A DNA stretch of 64,000 bases from Streptomyces zhihengii (lineage in GTDB: Bacteria; Actinomycetota; Actinomycetes; Streptomycetales; Streptomycetaceae): positions 2,824,001 to 2,888,000 of the forward strand of contig NZ_JAFEJA010000001.1 in NCBI RefSeq assembly GCF_016919245.1, given 5' to 3'. Below are positions 1 to 9,817 of this stretch, one piece after another. Made by a program: the position numbers and the translations under genes. The notes under the pieces were generated by a model. The model searched no databases. It saw nothing but the letters and a program-made list of their open reading frames with translations, and had not been told where the DNA came from. Position 1 is the first letter of the stretch. Every line of letters begins with the position of its first letter.

Positions 1-1153
1 GGCGGCCGCGGCCGGATTCGGGCGCGGCGGCGTTGACGGAGTCCAGGCGCACCAGCGCGTTGAACTTCTCGCGGCGCTCGCCGTCCTTCGGCTGGCGCAC
101 GGCACCGGTGACGTGGTCGCCCTTGCGCAGGCCGTTCTTGCGGACCTGGGCGAGGGAGACGTACACGTCGTTCGGGCCGGGCAGGTAGCCCGAGGTCCGG
201 ATGAACGCGTAGTTGTCGAGGATGTCCAGGATGCCCGCGACGGGGATCAGGACGTCGTCGTCGGAGACCTGCGGCTCGCCGCCGCCGGCGAAGTCCTCGC
301 GGCCACGGCGCCCGCGGCGGTCGCGGTAGCGTCCGCGCCGTCCGCGGCGGCCGCTGCCGTCGTCGTCGAAGTCGTCCTGCGGACCGCCGCCGCCCTGCTG
401 GCCCTGCTGGCCGCCCTGGCGCTGCTGGCGCTGTCCGCCCTGCGGCTGGTCGTCGCCCTTGCCGCGGCGGTCGCGCTGACGGTCGCGGCGCTCACCGCGC
501 TCCCCGCGCTCGCCGCGCTGACCGCGGTCCTGGCGGTCGCGGCGGCCCTCGCCGTCCTGGCCGGCGACGGCGGACTCGGCCTTGGCGTCGGTACCCGCCT
601 CCGGCTTGGTCTCGGTCTTCACGTCGACGGCGGTGTCGGTGCGGGACTCGGTACGGCTCTCCGGGGAGCCCGCCTGCGCGGTGGCGCGGCGGCGGCGGCG
701 CTCACCGGCCGGCTGGTCTTCCGCGGGCTGGGAGGCCCCGCCGGCGGGCTGACCGGGAATGTCGATCTGCTGCTGGGCGACGGCCTTCTCGGCCTTGTCG
801 GCCTTGGCGGACTTCTCCGCGGCAGGGGCGGCTTCCTCACCCGTACGGGCCTTGGAGGTGGCGCGGCGCTTCGGCTTCGCCGGGGCATCGGCGTCGGCGG
901 GCTTGGCCGCGGAGGAACCCCCGGCCTGCGCCTCCTTGATGACCTCGATCAGCTGGCTCTTGCGCATCCGCGCAGTGCCCCTGATGCCGAGGCCGGACGC
1001 GACCTGCTGCAGCTCGGCCAGGACCATGCCCTCGAGGCCGGTGCCGGAGCGGCGGCGCCGTGTGGTGGTGCCGGAGGCGGCACCTTCGGCGGGCGCGGCG
1101 GTGTCGACGTTGTTGTCGGCAGTAACGCCCATCAGATCGGTGGTGTCGCTCAC
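1..1153 (-). CDS. rho: Transcription termination factor Rho (partial, 3' end outside window)
   Basis: ATP-dependent RNA helicase that ends transcription at Rho-dependent sites. Only the N-terminal part (about 384 codons) is inside the window; the helicase core lies beyond the left edge. The start is a GTG at 1153-1151 preceded by GGAAGGA. The first residues (VSDTTDLMGV) lead into the Rho N-terminal fold (GMVLAELQQVASGLGI, then RMRKSQLIEVIKEAQAG), followed by a long Arg/Gly/Asp-rich insertion of the kind seen in high-G+C actinobacterial Rho, and then the cold-shock-like RNA-binding part near the edge. The insertion gives long spurious open frames on the other strand. It follows thrB in the same direction after about 390 bases, as is usual in Streptomyces. 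Confidence 0.93.
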   Translation of the reverse strand, partial: MSDTTDLMGVTADNNVDTAAPAEGAASGTTTRRRRSGTGLEGMVLAELQQVASGLGIRGTARMRKSQLIEVIKEAQAGGSSAAKPADADAPAKPKRRATSKARTGEEAAPAAEKSAKADKAEKAVAQQQIDIPGQPAGGASQPAEDQPAGERRRRRATAQAGSPESRTESRTDTAVDVKTETKPEAGTDAKAESAVAGQDGEGRRDRQDRGQRGERGERGERRDRQRDRRGKGDDQPQGGQRQQRQGGQQGQQGGGGPQDDFDDDGSGRRGRRGRYRDRRGRRGREDFAGGGEPQVSDDDVLIPVAGILDILDNYAFIRTSGYLPGPNDVYVSLAQVRKNGLRKGDHVTGAVRQPKDGERREKFNALVRLDSVNAAAPESGRGR

Positions 1154-1547
1154 GAAGGGTCCTTCCCTGGAGCGGACGTCGGCCTTCTGGCTCGGCGACC
1201 GGTTGTGCTGTCCGACGGCGGGTCCCGGGGTACGGACCGTGTCGGAGCGGTGGTCCCGCCGGTGCAGATCAACGGCGGAGAGATATACATGCAATGACGT
1301 GCAAGGCCCGGCCCGATGACCCCCTGCTCGACCCACTCCTGGCTGAGCGAGGGGTGTCGTGCCGGTTCCGGAGCGTGCTCGACGCTGCTCAGGCAGGCTG
1401 CTCAGGCAGTGTGGGAGGCTCTCGGAAGAATGGTCGTCCCGATACGGGACGCGCAGCACCGCGCCGCTTCGACGACGGTTGCAGACTTGAGGTTAACACT
1501 ACCGGCTCCAACAAACATTCCCCCTCTCACTCACCGGCAATCGTCGA
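1154..1547. other. Intergenic region between thrB and rho, probable rho promoter and leader
   Basis: There is no convincing gene in these 394 bases. The AT-richer part at about 1485-1530 reads on the minus strand as TTGTTG followed by TAGTGTTAAC, which could contain a rho promoter, leaving a long 5' leader of over 300 bases. Rho leaders in other bacteria are often autoregulatory; that is only an inference here. Confidence 0.4.
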
Positions 1548-2468
1548 TCACTGCGGGGACAGCGGCAGAACGCTCGCCCCCGCCGCGTCGAAGGCGAGCC
1601 GGTTCGCGGCCCAGCCCTCGCCCGCCAGCAGCGCGACCTTGTCGGCCGTGCCGTCCTCGGCCAGTGCGAGGACCGTGGGGCCCGCACCGGAGATGACCGC
1701 GGGGACGCCGTCGGCGCGCAGTCGGTTGACGAGCGCGATGCTCTCGGGCATCGCGGGAGCGCGGTACTCCTGGTGGAGACGGTCCTCGGTGGCCGGGAGC
1801 AGCAGCTCGGGACGCCTGGTCAGAGCCTCGACGAGGAGTGCGGAGCGGCCCGCGTTGGCGGCGGCGTCGACATGCGGGACGGTGCGCGGCAGCAGGCCGC
1901 GGGCCGTCTCGGTGAGCACCGGCCTGCCGGGCACGAAGACCACCGGAACGACGGAGTCGGCCGGGTCCATCCTGATCGCCCGGGCGGCGCCGGCCTCGGT
2001 CCAGGCGAGGGTGAAACCGCCGAGGAGACAGGCGGCCACGTTGTCGGGGTGACCCTCGATCTCGGTCGCCAGTTCCAGCAGCGCCGCGTCGTCGAGACGG
2101 GCGTCGCCGCCTATCGTGACCGCGCGGGCGGCGACGATGCCGGCGCAGATGGCGGCGGACGACGAGCCGAGACCGCGGCCGTGCGGGATGCGGTTGGCGC
2201 AGACGACCTCCAGGCCGCGCGGCTGTCCGCCGAGCAGGTCGAAGGCCGTGCGCAGGGCGCGCACCAGCAGGTGGTTCTCGTCGCGCGGGAGGGTGTCGCC
2301 ACCCTCACCCGCGATGTCGATGTGCAGACCGGAATCCGCGACCCGCACGACGACGTCGTCGTACAGGCCGAGCGACAGCCCGAGGGCGTCGAAGCCCGGA
2401 CCGAGATTGGCGCTGGTGGCGGGGACGCGCACCCGGACGGCGGCGGCGCGGAACGCTGGACCGGCCAT
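1548..2468 (-). CDS. thrB: Homoserine kinase
   Basis: Phosphorylates L-homoserine with ATP to O-phosphohomoserine, the substrate of threonine synthase. The 306-residue length is normal for this GHMP-family kinase. The GHMP start motif is clear (VRVPATSANLGPGFDALGLS), followed by the ATP loop GRGLGSSSAAICAGI and the C-terminal glycine motif VISGAGPTVLAL. The ATG at 2468-2466 gives MAGPAFRAAAVRVRVPAT; the frame stays open upstream, but that part is arginine-rich and unlike the family. It lies downstream of thrC in the same direction, after a gap of about 350 bases that includes a hairpin, so it may have its own promoter. Confidence 0.96.
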   Translation of the reverse strand: MAGPAFRAAAVRVRVPATSANLGPGFDALGLSLGLYDDVVVRVADSGLHIDIAGEGGDTLPRDENHLLVRALRTAFDLLGGQPRGLEVVCANRIPHGRGLGSSSAAICAGIVAARAVTIGGDARLDDAALLELATEIEGHPDNVAACLLGGFTLAWTEAGAARAIRMDPADSVVPVVFVPGRPVLTETARGLLPRTVPHVDAAANAGRSALLVEALTRRPELLLPATEDRLHQEYRAPAMPESIALVNRLRADGVPAVISGAGPTVLALAEDGTADKVALLAGEGWAANRLAFDAAGASVLPLSPQ

Positions 2469-2817
2469 CGCTCGACGTTTCTCCTTGGTTCTGAACTGTG
2501 GGGATGTACGAGATCTTCCGAGAGGTACGAAGACCCGGACCCGTGGCGGCAACGGCGGCGGCAACCGCAGGGCATATGCGGCGGACGGGTTCGGGTACAG
2601 CCTATCGAAGGAAGGTTCACCTGCGACATAGGGCGCACAGGAGGCGCACGATGCGTGTCGCGGGCCCGCCCGTGCACCCCGCGCCCGGTGTTGTCCCGGT
2701 TGCCCGGACATTTCCGTACGCGCGTACCTCCGGCATGTGCCACAGGGCAACGAGGGGGCGGGCGACGGCCCTTGGGCCGTACCGGCGCGACGGCCGGTAC
2801 GGCTCCAGCGGCATGCG
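2469..2817. other. Intergenic region thrC-thrB
   Basis: These 349 bases hold no convincing gene. At the thrC end is a perfect 10-bp hairpin (listed separately). The remainder presumably carries a thrB promoter, although no clear -35/-10 pair was found by eye. Confidence 0.4.
2776..2803 (-). terminator. Hairpin downstream of thrC
   Basis: Perfect 10-bp inverted repeat (GCCGTACCGG / CCGGTACGGC) with an 8-base loop, 15 bases after the thrC stop. It has no T tract, as is common for actinobacterial terminators. Confidence 0.6.
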
Positions 2818-3888
2818 TCAGGCGAGACCGAGGCGCTCGGCCGCCGCGTCGGCGTCGACCGGGACGGTGACCGGCTGCGGTGCGCCGGCGACCGCCCAGT
2901 CGGGGTCCTTGAGCCCGTTGCCGGTGACGGTGCAGACGATCCGCTGCCCCGGGTCGACCTTGCCCTGCTCGGCCGCCTTCAGCAGACCGGCGACCGAGGC
3001 GGCCGACGCGGGCTCGACGAAGACGCCCTCCTGCGAGGCCAACAGACGGTAGGCGCGCAGGATCTCACGGTCCGTCACCTCGTCGATGAAGCCGCCGGAC
3101 TCCTCGCGCGCGGCCAGCGCCTGCGTCCAGGACGCCGGGTTGCCGATGCGGATCGCGGTGGCGATCGTCGACGGGTCCTTGACGACCTCGCCGCGCACGA
3201 TCGGCGCCGAGCCGGACGCCTGGAAACCCCACATCCGGGGCTTGCGGCCGGACATGCCGTCCGCCGCGTACTCCGTGTACCCCTTCCAGTACGCCGTGAT
3301 GTTGCCGGCGTTGCCGACGGGCAGCACATGGATGTCGGGCGCGTCGCCGAGGGCGTCGACGATCTCGAAGGAGGCCGTCTTCTGGCCCTCGATGCGGTAC
3401 GGGTTGACCGAATTGACCAGCGCCACCGGGTAGTTCTCCGACAGGCTGCGGGCGAGGTTCAGGCAGTCGTCGAAGTTGCCGTCGACCTGCAGGATGCGCG
3501 AGCCGTAGACCAGGGCCTGACCCATCTTGCCGAGCGCGATCTTGCCCTGCGGCACGAGGACCGCGCAGACCATGCCCGCGCGCACCGCGTACGCGGCGGC
3601 GGAGGCGGAGGTGTTGCCGGTGGAGGCGCAGATGACGGCCTGCGCGCCCTCCTCCTTCGCCCGGGTGATCGCCATCGTCATGCCGCGGTCCTTGAAGGAC
3701 CCGGTGGGGTTGGCGCCCTCGACCTTGAGATGCACCTCGCAGCCCGTGCGCTCGGAGAGGACCTGCGCCGGGACGAGCGGCGTGCCACCCTCACGGAGCG
3801 TGACGACCGGCGTCGTGTCCGTGACCGGAAGGCGGTCCCGGTACTCCTCGATGATGCCGCGCCACTGGTGGGTGCCGTTCTGGGTCAT
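2818..3888 (-). CDS. thrC: Threonine synthase
   Basis: PLP enzyme that converts O-phosphohomoserine to L-threonine and phosphate. At 356 residues it is the short actinobacterial form. Motifs include the PLP-lysine region [18 protein letters not shown], the phosphate loop [13 protein letters not shown] and [14 protein letters not shown]. The ATG at 3888-3886 gives [21 protein letters not shown], which fits family N-termini better than an in-frame ATG 42 bases upstream. It starts 7 bases after the hom stop, so hom and thrC are almost certainly co-transcribed. Confidence 0.96.
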   Translation of the reverse strand: MTQNGTHQWRGIIEEYRDRLPVTDTTPVVTLREGGTPLVPAQVLSERTGCEVHLKVEGANPTGSFKDRGMTMAITRAKEEGAQAVICASTGNTSASAAAYAVRAGMVCAVLVPQGKIALGKMGQALVYGSRILQVDGNFDDCLNLARSLSENYPVALVNSVNPYRIEGQKTASFEIVDALGDAPDIHVLPVGNAGNITAYWKGYTEYAADGMSGRKPRMWGFQASGSAPIVRGEVVKDPSTIATAIRIGNPASWTQALAAREESGGFIDEVTDREILRAYRLLASQEGVFVEPASAASVAGLLKAAEQGKVDPGQRIVCTVTGNGLKDPDWAVAGAPQPVTVPVDADAAAERLGLA

Positions 3889-3895
3889 GGGTCCC

Positions 3896-5188
3896 TTACT
3901 CCCCTTCAACACGCATGATGCTCGCGACACCGCGCACGGTGTCGAGCTTGCGCAGCGCCGCGACCGTGCCCGAGAGGGCGGCGTCGGGCGCGCGGTGGGT
4001 GACGACGACGAGCGATGCCTCGCCGTCCTTGCCTTGCTGGCGGACGGTGTCGATCGAAACGCCGTGCTCGGCGAAGACCGTCGCGACCTGGGCGAGCACG
4101 CCCGGTTTGTCGGCCACGTCGAGACTGATGTGGTACCGCGTGACCACGTCGCCCATGTGACTCACGGGCAACTGCGTGTACGCGGACTCGCCGGGCCCCG
4201 TTGCCTCGGCGAGCTTGTTGCGGCACACGGCGACCAGGTCGCCGAGGACCGCGGACGCGGTCGGCGAACCGCCCGCGCCGGGACCGTAGAACATCAGCCG
4301 GCCGGCCGCCTCCGCCTCGACGAAGACCGCGTTGTACGCCTCGCGGACGGAGGCCAGCGGGTGGCTGAGCGGAATCATCGCGGGGTGCACGCGGGCGGTC
4401 ACCGACCGCCCGTCGGCCGCGCGCTCGCAGATGGCGAGCAGCTTGACGGTGCATCCCATGCGCTGCGCGGACACCATGTCGGCGGCGGTGACCTCGGTGA
4501 TGCCCTCGCGGTGCACGTCGTCGAGGCGCACCCGGGTGTGGAAGGCGATCCCGGCGAGGATCGCGGCCTTCGCGGCGGCGTCGAAGCCCTCCACGTCGGC
4601 GGTGGGGTCGGCCTCCGCGTACCCGAGGGCGGTCGCCTCGTCGAGCGCCTCCGAGTAGCCGGCGCCGGAGCGCTCCATCTTGTCGAGGATGAAGTTGGTG
4701 GTGCCGTTGACGATGCCGAGGACCCGGTTGACCTTGTCGCCCGCCAGGGACTCGCGCAGCGGGCGGATCAGCGGGATGGCACCGGCGACGGCGGCCTCGA
4801 AGTAGAGGTCGCGGCCGTGCTTCTCGGCGGCCTCGTAGAGGGTCGCGCCGTCCTCGGCGAGCAGCGCCTTGTTGGCGGAGACCACGGACGCGCCGTGCTC
4901 GAAGGCGGTGGTGATGAGCGTGCGGGCCGGCTCGATGCCGCCGATGACCTCGACGACGACGTCGATGTCGCCCCGCGAGACCAGCGCGGTGGCGTCGGTG
5001 GTGACCAGCTCCGGCGCGATGCCCTCGCGCACCTTCTGGGGGCGGCGCACGGCGACCCCGGCCAGTTCCACCGGGGCCCCGATACGCGCGGCGAGGTCGT
5101 CCGCGTGCGTCGTCATGAGTCGCGCCACCTCTGAGCCGACCACACCACAGCCCAGCAGCGCCACCTTCAGCGGACGCGTACGCATCAT
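3896..5188 (-). CDS. hom: Homoserine dehydrogenase
   Basis: NAD(P)H-dependent reduction of aspartate semialdehyde to homoserine, the branch point towards threonine and methionine. It is 430 residues long. The Rossmann motif ([18 protein letters not shown]) is at the N-terminus. The catalytic domain carries [14 protein letters not shown] and the [16 protein letters not shown] region. The C-terminal ACT domain ([20 protein letters not shown], about residues 350-425) indicates threonine feedback control. Two consecutive ATG codons (5188, 5185) are possible starts. First gene of the hom-thrC unit, 95 bases after lysA. Confidence 0.96.
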   Translation of the reverse strand: MMRTRPLKVALLGCGVVGSEVARLMTTHADDLAARIGAPVELAGVAVRRPQKVREGIAPELVTTDATALVSRGDIDVVVEVIGGIEPARTLITTAFEHGASVVSANKALLAEDGATLYEAAEKHGRDLYFEAAVAGAIPLIRPLRESLAGDKVNRVLGIVNGTTNFILDKMERSGAGYSEALDEATALGYAEADPTADVEGFDAAAKAAILAGIAFHTRVRLDDVHREGITEVTAADMVSAQRMGCTVKLLAICERAADGRSVTARVHPAMIPLSHPLASVREAYNAVFVEAEAAGRLMFYGPGAGGSPTASAVLGDLVAVCRNKLAEATGPGESAYTQLPVSHMGDVVTRYHISLDVADKPGVLAQVATVFAEHGVSIDTVRQQGKDGEASLVVVTHRAPDAALSGTVAALRKLDTVRGVASIMRVEGE

Positions 5189-5283
5189 CCGACCTCGTTT
5201 CGTTTCCTTCTACGGTTCGACCAGTCTCACCCACCGGACCGGAGTTTCTATCCCCCGTCCGGCATGCGAGACATCTATCTCAA

Positions 5284-6675
5284 CTATCCGACATCGAGAC
5301 GCAGGAGATCTTCCTCCGTCTCGCGCCGGACGATCACCCGCGCCGCACCGTCCCGCACGGCGACCACCGGCGGACGGAGCGCGTGGTTGTAGTTGCTGGC
5401 CATGGAGCGGCAGTACGCGCCGGTGGCCGGCACGGCGATCAGGTCGCCGGGCGCCAGGTCGGCGGGCAGGAACGCGTCCTTGACCACGATGTCACCACTC
5501 TCGCAGTGCTTGCCGACGACCCGGCTGAGCATCGGCTCCGCGTCGGACGTCCGCGACACCAGCGCCACGCTGTACTCGGCGTCGTAGAGCGCGGTGCGGA
5601 TGTTGTCCGACATCCCGCCGTCGACGCTCACATACGTCCGCAGCCCCTCCAGCGGCTTGACCGTGCCGACCTCGTACAGCGTGAACGCCGTCGGACCGAC
5701 GATCGCGCGGCCCGGCTCCACCGAGATCCGCGGCGTCCGCAGCCCGGCCGCCTCGCACTCCCGGGTGACGATCTCGCCGAGCGCCTTGGCGATCTCGTGC
5801 GGCTCGCGCGGGTCGTCGTCGGAGGTGTACGCGATGCCGAGGCCGCCGCCGAGGTCGATCTCCGGCAGCTCCACACCGTGCTCGTCGCGCACCTCGGCCA
5901 GCAGCTGCACCACCCGGCGCGCCGACACCTCGAACCCGGCCATGTCGAAGATCTGCGAGCCGATGTGCGAGTGGATGCCGATCAGCTCCAGGCTGTCCAG
6001 CCGCAGCGCCCGGCGCACCGCCTCGGCGGCCTGCCCGCCGGCCAGCGCGATGCCGAACTTCTGGTCCTCGTGCGCGGTGGCGATGAACTCGTGGGTGTGG
6101 GCCTCGACGCCGACCGTCACCCGGATCTGCACCCGCTGGCGGACGCCCGCCTCCTGGGCGACGTGCGCGACCCGCACGATCTCCTGGAACGAGTCGAGCA
6201 CGATCCTGCCGACCCCGGCGCCGACCGCGCGGCGGATCTCGCCGTCCGACTTGTTGTTGCCGTGGAAGGCGATGCGCTCGGCCGGCATCCCGGCGTCGAG
6301 GGCGGTCGCCAGCTCTCCCCCGGAGCACACGTCCAGGTTGAGCCCCTCCTCCTTCAGCCAGCGCACCACCGCGCGGCTGAGGAACGCCTTGCCGGCGTAG
6401 AAGACGTCGGCGTCCTTGCCGAACGCCTCCGCCCAGGCGCGGCAGCGGGCCCGGAAGTCCGTCTCGTCGAGGAAGTACGCGGGCGTGCCGAACTCCTCGG
6501 CCAGCCGCGTCACTTCGATCCCCCCGACGGTGACGATGCCCTCGTCGTTGCGGCCGACCGTCCTCGCCCACACCTTCTCGTCGAGGGTGTTCAGGTCGGC
6601 CGGCGGCGCGCTCCAGTGGCCCTCGGGCAGGACGTCCGCGTGACGGGGACCGGCGGGGTGTGCGGATCGGCTCAT
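5284..6675 (-). CDS. lysA: Diaminopimelate decarboxylase
   Basis: PLP enzyme of the alanine-racemase fold that decarboxylates meso-diaminopimelate to L-lysine. It is 463 residues. Motifs include the PLP-lysine segment ([17 protein letters not shown]), [10 protein letters not shown] and GGGLGIAY in the barrel, the phosphate-binding [10 protein letters not shown], and the C-terminal CESGDI and [15 protein letters not shown] that complete the active site. The start [20 protein letters not shown] at 6675 is chosen because the frame upstream is arginine-rich and not family-like. It begins 14 bases after nrtL and probably shares its transcript. Confidence 0.96.
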   Translation of the reverse strand: MSRSAHPAGPRHADVLPEGHWSAPPADLNTLDEKVWARTVGRNDEGIVTVGGIEVTRLAEEFGTPAYFLDETDFRARCRAWAEAFGKDADVFYAGKAFLSRAVVRWLKEEGLNLDVCSGGELATALDAGMPAERIAFHGNNKSDGEIRRAVGAGVGRIVLDSFQEIVRVAHVAQEAGVRQRVQIRVTVGVEAHTHEFIATAHEDQKFGIALAGGQAAEAVRRALRLDSLELIGIHSHIGSQIFDMAGFEVSARRVVQLLAEVRDEHGVELPEIDLGGGLGIAYTSDDDPREPHEIAKALGEIVTRECEAAGLRTPRISVEPGRAIVGPTAFTLYEVGTVKPLEGLRTYVSVDGGMSDNIRTALYDAEYSVALVSRTSDAEPMLSRVVGKHCESGDIVVKDAFLPADLAPGDLIAVPATGAYCRSMASNYNHALRPPVVAVRDGAARVIVRRETEEDLLRLDVG

Positions 6676-6689
6676 CTGTCTCTCACATC

Positions 6690-7871
6690 TCACAGGTGTT
6701 CGGGTGCGCTGATGCCGAGCAGGGACAGGCCACCGGCGAGCACCGTCCCGGCGGCCTCGGCGAGGGCCAGCCGGGAACGGTGGGCGGCCGAGGGTTTCTC
6801 GTCCCCTGCGGGCAGCACCGTGTGCTGGAAGGCCAGCAGGGCCTCGGCCGTCGCCTCCAGATGCCTGGCGAGCCGGTCCGGCGCGCGCAGCCGGGCGGCG
6901 TCGGCGACGACCACGGGGTGGTCGGCGATCGCCTGCGTCAGCACGGGCGCGTCCACGACCTCCTCGGCCGCGGCCTCGAACCCGAGCAGCCCGGCCCCCC
7001 GCGTCAGCGCCCGCGCCCGCGCGTGGGCGTAGCGCACCTTGTACAGCGGATTGCGCTCGTGCTGCACGAGGACGTTGTGGGTACGGGGGCGGTCGTGCGC
7101 CGCGGCGGAGAGCATGGCCCAACGGGCGGCGTCCACCCCGACCTCGGCCACGAGGCCGGGAGGGGCGGGGGTGACGTGGAGGTGGGGGGCGGGTGCGTGG
7201 GGCTCGGGTGAGCGGTCCGCGGCTGGGCGCGGCTCGGCGACCCGGGGCTCGGCGGGGTTGGGCTCCGTGGGGTTGGGCTCGGCCGGGCGGGGCTCGGCGA
7301 CCCGGGGCTCGGCGCCCATACGGTGGAGGACCTCGGCCCAGAGGGCGGCGCGGTCGTCGGGGGTCGGCAGCGGGTACACCCGCTGGGTCAGCCGCACGGA
7401 GGTGGCGTCGCCGACGACGGCACCGACCGCGGGCCGCCGGCCCCTCGTGCCTTGATCCGGCCGGACCACGGACGCCCCGGAGGGCTCCGCGGCCGCGACG
7501 GGCGCGTCCACGGGCCGTCCCCCCGGCATGCCGTAACCGGTCCCGGCCGCACGCACGGCCTCGACCAGGCGCTGCTGGGCGCTGCCCTCCAGGGTGACGT
7601 TCAGGAATCCGGGGCCGGTGATCTCGACCCGCTCGACGCCGGGGGCGCGGGCGATGCGCTCGCCCAGCACACCGGCCACCTCCCGGGGCGGCCGCCCGGC
7701 GGGCCCGGCGAGCCGCAGCGCGATCCCGGTCGCCCAGTCCCCGGTGCCCCCGGGCCGCGGCCGCTCCACGCGGACACTCGACGCCTCGGGGACCTCCACG
7801 GCCAGTGCGCCCTCCTCGACCGCACGGCACACGGCACGCGCGACGGTACGGGACAGCTCGGCGGGGGTCAC
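6690..7871 (-). CDS. nrtL: ArgS-related anticodon-binding protein (NrtL-like)
   Basis: Protein of 393 residues related to arginyl-tRNA synthetase but much shorter than a real ArgS. The N-terminal part resembles the ArgS additional domain ([15 protein letters not shown] at about 90-105). The C-terminal part resembles the DALR anticodon-binding domain ([21 protein letters not shown] onwards, ending [10 protein letters not shown]). The catalytic HIGH and KMSKS regions are missing, and a proline-rich linker with repeated [13 protein letters not shown] units occupies about 215-245. It therefore cannot charge tRNA by itself and its role is unknown. The start is the GTG at 7871 ([14 protein letters not shown]). 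It sits directly upstream of lysA, as in other Streptomyces. Confidence 0.85.
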   Translation of the reverse strand: MTPAELSRTVARAVCRAVEEGALAVEVPEASSVRVERPRPGGTGDWATGIALRLAGPAGRPPREVAGVLGERIARAPGVERVEITGPGFLNVTLEGSAQQRLVEAVRAAGTGYGMPGGRPVDAPVAAAEPSGASVVRPDQGTRGRRPAVGAVVGDATSVRLTQRVYPLPTPDDRAALWAEVLHRMGAEPRVAEPRPAEPNPTEPNPAEPRVAEPRPAADRSPEPHAPAPHLHVTPAPPGLVAEVGVDAARWAMLSAAAHDRPRTHNVLVQHERNPLYKVRYAHARARALTRGAGLLGFEAAAEEVVDAPVLTQAIADHPVVVADAARLRAPDRLARHLEATAEALLAFQHTVLPAGDEKPSAAHRSRLALAEAAGTVLAGGLSLLGISAPEHL

Positions 7872-7974
7872 GGGACAAGCGTATGGGAGGAAGGGGGTCC
7901 CTCCGCCAACCGGTTTCGCCATGCGGGCAGAGGCCTCGTGACCTGGGGCGCGTCAGCCGTGCGCGGGGCGGGAC

Positions 7975-8487
7975 TCACCCGTGTGCGGGGCGGGGCGCGG
8001 GGTCGAGCCCGGCGGCACGGCCACCGCCCGGGGTGCCGCCCTCGACGGAAGGGGGCTCCTCTCCCCGCTCGCCCGGGTCCCTTTTCTCACGCTGCTCCCG
8101 CTGCTCGCGCTGGTCCCGCTGCGTCAGCCGGCGCACGACCCGGACCAGCTCGGCCGGCTCGAAGGGCTTGGCGAGGAACGCGTCGACACCGGCGGCGACG
8201 CCCGTCTCCACCTCGTACGGTGTGCAGGCACTGATGATCGCGAGCGGCAGATGCCTCGTCCGCGCGTCGGCTCTCAGGCGGGCGGCGGTGCGCAGCCCGT
8301 CGAGACGGGGCATGACGACATCGAGCGTGATGGCATCGGGCTGCACCCGGTGCACGACGTCCAGACACTCGACACCATCGGCCGCGGTCACGACCTCGAA
8401 GCCCTCCAGCTCGAGGTTGACCCTGATCAGCTGCCGAATCACCCGGTTGTCGTCGACAACGAGCACTCGGCGCGGCACGCCGGACAC
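7975..8487 (-). CDS. Single-domain response regulator (CheY-like receiver)
   Basis: Receiver-only protein of about 170 residues. The receiver occupies roughly 5-125: acidic pocket VLVVDDNRV, phosphorylated Asp in DAITLDVVMPRLDGL, Ser/Thr position in AIISACTPYE and the conserved Lys in FLAKPFEPAELV. A charged tail (QREQREQREKRDPGERG) follows in place of a DNA-binding domain, so output is probably by protein contact. The start VSGVPRRVLVVDD (GTG at 8487) is the last one before the domain; a longer frame upstream looks non-coding. No cognate kinase is adjacent. Confidence 0.85.
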   Translation of the reverse strand: MSGVPRRVLVVDDNRVIRQLIRVNLELEGFEVVTAADGVECLDVVHRVQPDAITLDVVMPRLDGLRTAARLRADARTRHLPLAIISACTPYEVETGVAAGVDAFLAKPFEPAELVRVVRRLTQRDQREQREQREKRDPGERGEEPPSVEGGTPGGGRAAGLDPAPRPAHG

Positions 8488-8747
8488 AACTCGAGAGTAG
8501 GTCGCACGGCCCGACGGCGTCCGGCTTTTCCCCACTTCCGACCCCTCCGGGGGACGCGGGAGCACGCCGGGGGCGCGCGGGAGCATTACCCGTGACGCAA
8601 CCCCGTGCACCTGCCCGCCCGTTGCCCGCACCACGACCCTCCGGACGATCTTCACGACCCGCCCCCGAGGACTCGAAATACCTGTTCACGGAGACCCTCC
8701 ACGAGCTGGTAGGGTTCTACCCGTCGCCCCGCAGCAGCGAGGCGCAC

Positions 8748-8819
8748 GCCCCCGTAGCTCAGGGGATAGAGCAACGGCCTCCGGAGCCGTGTGCGCAGGT
8801 TCGAATCCTGCCGGGGGCA
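8748..8819 (+). tRNA. tRNA-Arg (anticodon CCG)
   Basis: A full cloverleaf can be drawn over 72 bases. The acceptor stem is GCCCCCG with CGGGGGC, the D arm is GCTC..GAGC, the anticodon stem ACGGC/GCCGT encloses loop CTCCGGA (anticodon CCG, reading CGG), the variable loop has 4 bases, and the T arm GCAGG/CCTGC encloses TTCGAAT. The discriminator is A and no CCA is encoded. A hairpin terminator follows 17 bases later. Confidence 0.97.
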
Positions 8820-8836
8820 CTTCGCAGGAAGTGCCC

Positions 8837-8876
8837 AAGACCCCGTCATCAGCGGAAACGCTGAGAACGGGGTCTT
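8837..8876 (+). terminator. Terminator behind tRNA-Arg
   Basis: Long hairpin: AAGACCCCGT pairs with ACGGGGTCTT, and inside it AGCG pairs with CGCT around a GAAA tetraloop. It is placed directly after the tRNA and is a convincing intrinsic terminator. Confidence 0.85.
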
Positions 8877-8959
8877 CGCGTATGCGCGGGCGGATGCCGG
8901 CATCGCTGCGCCCGCCCGCGCGAGTGCGAGGTGTCCGACGGGTGCGCTTGGATGCCCGT

Positions 8960-9625
8960 GTGACCGTTCATGATGTGGCCCGGCAGTTGCCCGGGATCGA
9001 GGTGCTCCGGGAGCACTGTCGGGCGATGGCTGCGCTGGAGGCCGTGCTGAGTCCCGGGTGGGAGGCTCGGTACTACTCGTTCGATCAGCGCTGGTCCGCG
9101 ACGGAGTCGGTGGCCTCGATGCGGAACGGGTCCGGGGACGAATACTCCATCGTGTTCTCGCCGGCCGGGGCGTACGTCCGCGGGTTCGATCATGAGTCGC
9201 CCATGAGCCCCTACGTGGAGGACGGGCCGTGGCCGGGCGTGGTCGATGAGGTTCCCGGGGTGTTCCGGGCGTACGTGGAGGAGCCCGCTTTCTCGGACGA
9301 GGACGGGATGCCTGTCGTGACCGCGTGCCTCTGGCGGGAGGCCGGGGGCGAGGCGTGGAAGGCCGGGGAGATCGAGTTCCCGGAGCGGGCCGGCCGCGAC
9401 CCGGACGGGGCGGGGCAGTTGTTCGGGCTGTTGGCGGATCGTTCGCCGGAGGCGTTCCGGCGGTGGGCCGAGGACTACTACGAGAAGCCGGTCGACCTGG
9501 AGGCCGTCAGGTATGTGTTCGCCGGGCGTCCGCTGACCGAGGAGGTCGTCACGGCGCTGAACGCGGACGTCGGACTGCCGGATCTCGCGGGCGAGTTGGC
9601 GGTGATCGGGTGGCCGGCGGGCTGA
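8960..9625 (+). CDS. Hypothetical protein
   Basis: Protein of about 221 residues that I do not recognise. It is acidic and soluble, with no signal peptide or membrane segment, and rich in Trp and Tyr (ARYYSFDQRWSATESVASM, MSPYVEDGPWPGVVDEVPG, EDYYEKPVDLEAV). The opening VTVHDVARQLPGIEVLREHC uses the GTG at 8960; an in-frame GTG at 8942 is possible. It lies between the tRNA-Arg terminator and the RiPP regulator, and nothing links it to the cluster beyond position. The composition is reminiscent of immunity-type proteins, but no family motif supports that. Confidence 0.75.
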   Translation: MTVHDVARQLPGIEVLREHCRAMAALEAVLSPGWEARYYSFDQRWSATESVASMRNGSGDEYSIVFSPAGAYVRGFDHESPMSPYVEDGPWPGVVDEVPGVFRAYVEEPAFSDEDGMPVVTACLWREAGGEAWKAGEIEFPERAGRDPDGAGQLFGLLADRSPEAFRRWAEDYYEKPVDLEAVRYVFAGRPLTEEVVTALNADVGLPDLAGELAVIGWPAG

Positions 9626-9817
9626 CGGGACGCCAGTGGGCGGGCGGCCGGTACGGACCATTCCCCCGACTCCCCACAGTTCACCGCCGGTTCGCCCACG
9701 GAGGGCTCACGACGCCTCCCCGGGATGTCGGATGATCGTCTAATGTGGCGACGACCACAGCGGTGGCCGCGCAACCCGTACCGTCACCGTGGAACTGCGC
9801 AGGGGGGCGGTGCGGAC

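Noticed and set aside
113..1297. Long plus-strand open frames opposite rho
   Set aside because: Ala/Gly/Val-rich sequence without family likeness; it is the mirror of the Rho Arg/Gly-rich insertion.
2469..2750. N-terminal extension of homoserine kinase by 94 residues
   Set aside because: The extension is Arg/Pro/Ser-rich and does not match the family, which begins just before the GHMP motif.
8748..9625. tRNA-Arg as an integration site for a mobile element carrying the RiPP cluster
   Set aside because: No integrase and no second copy of the tRNA 3' end was seen in the window.
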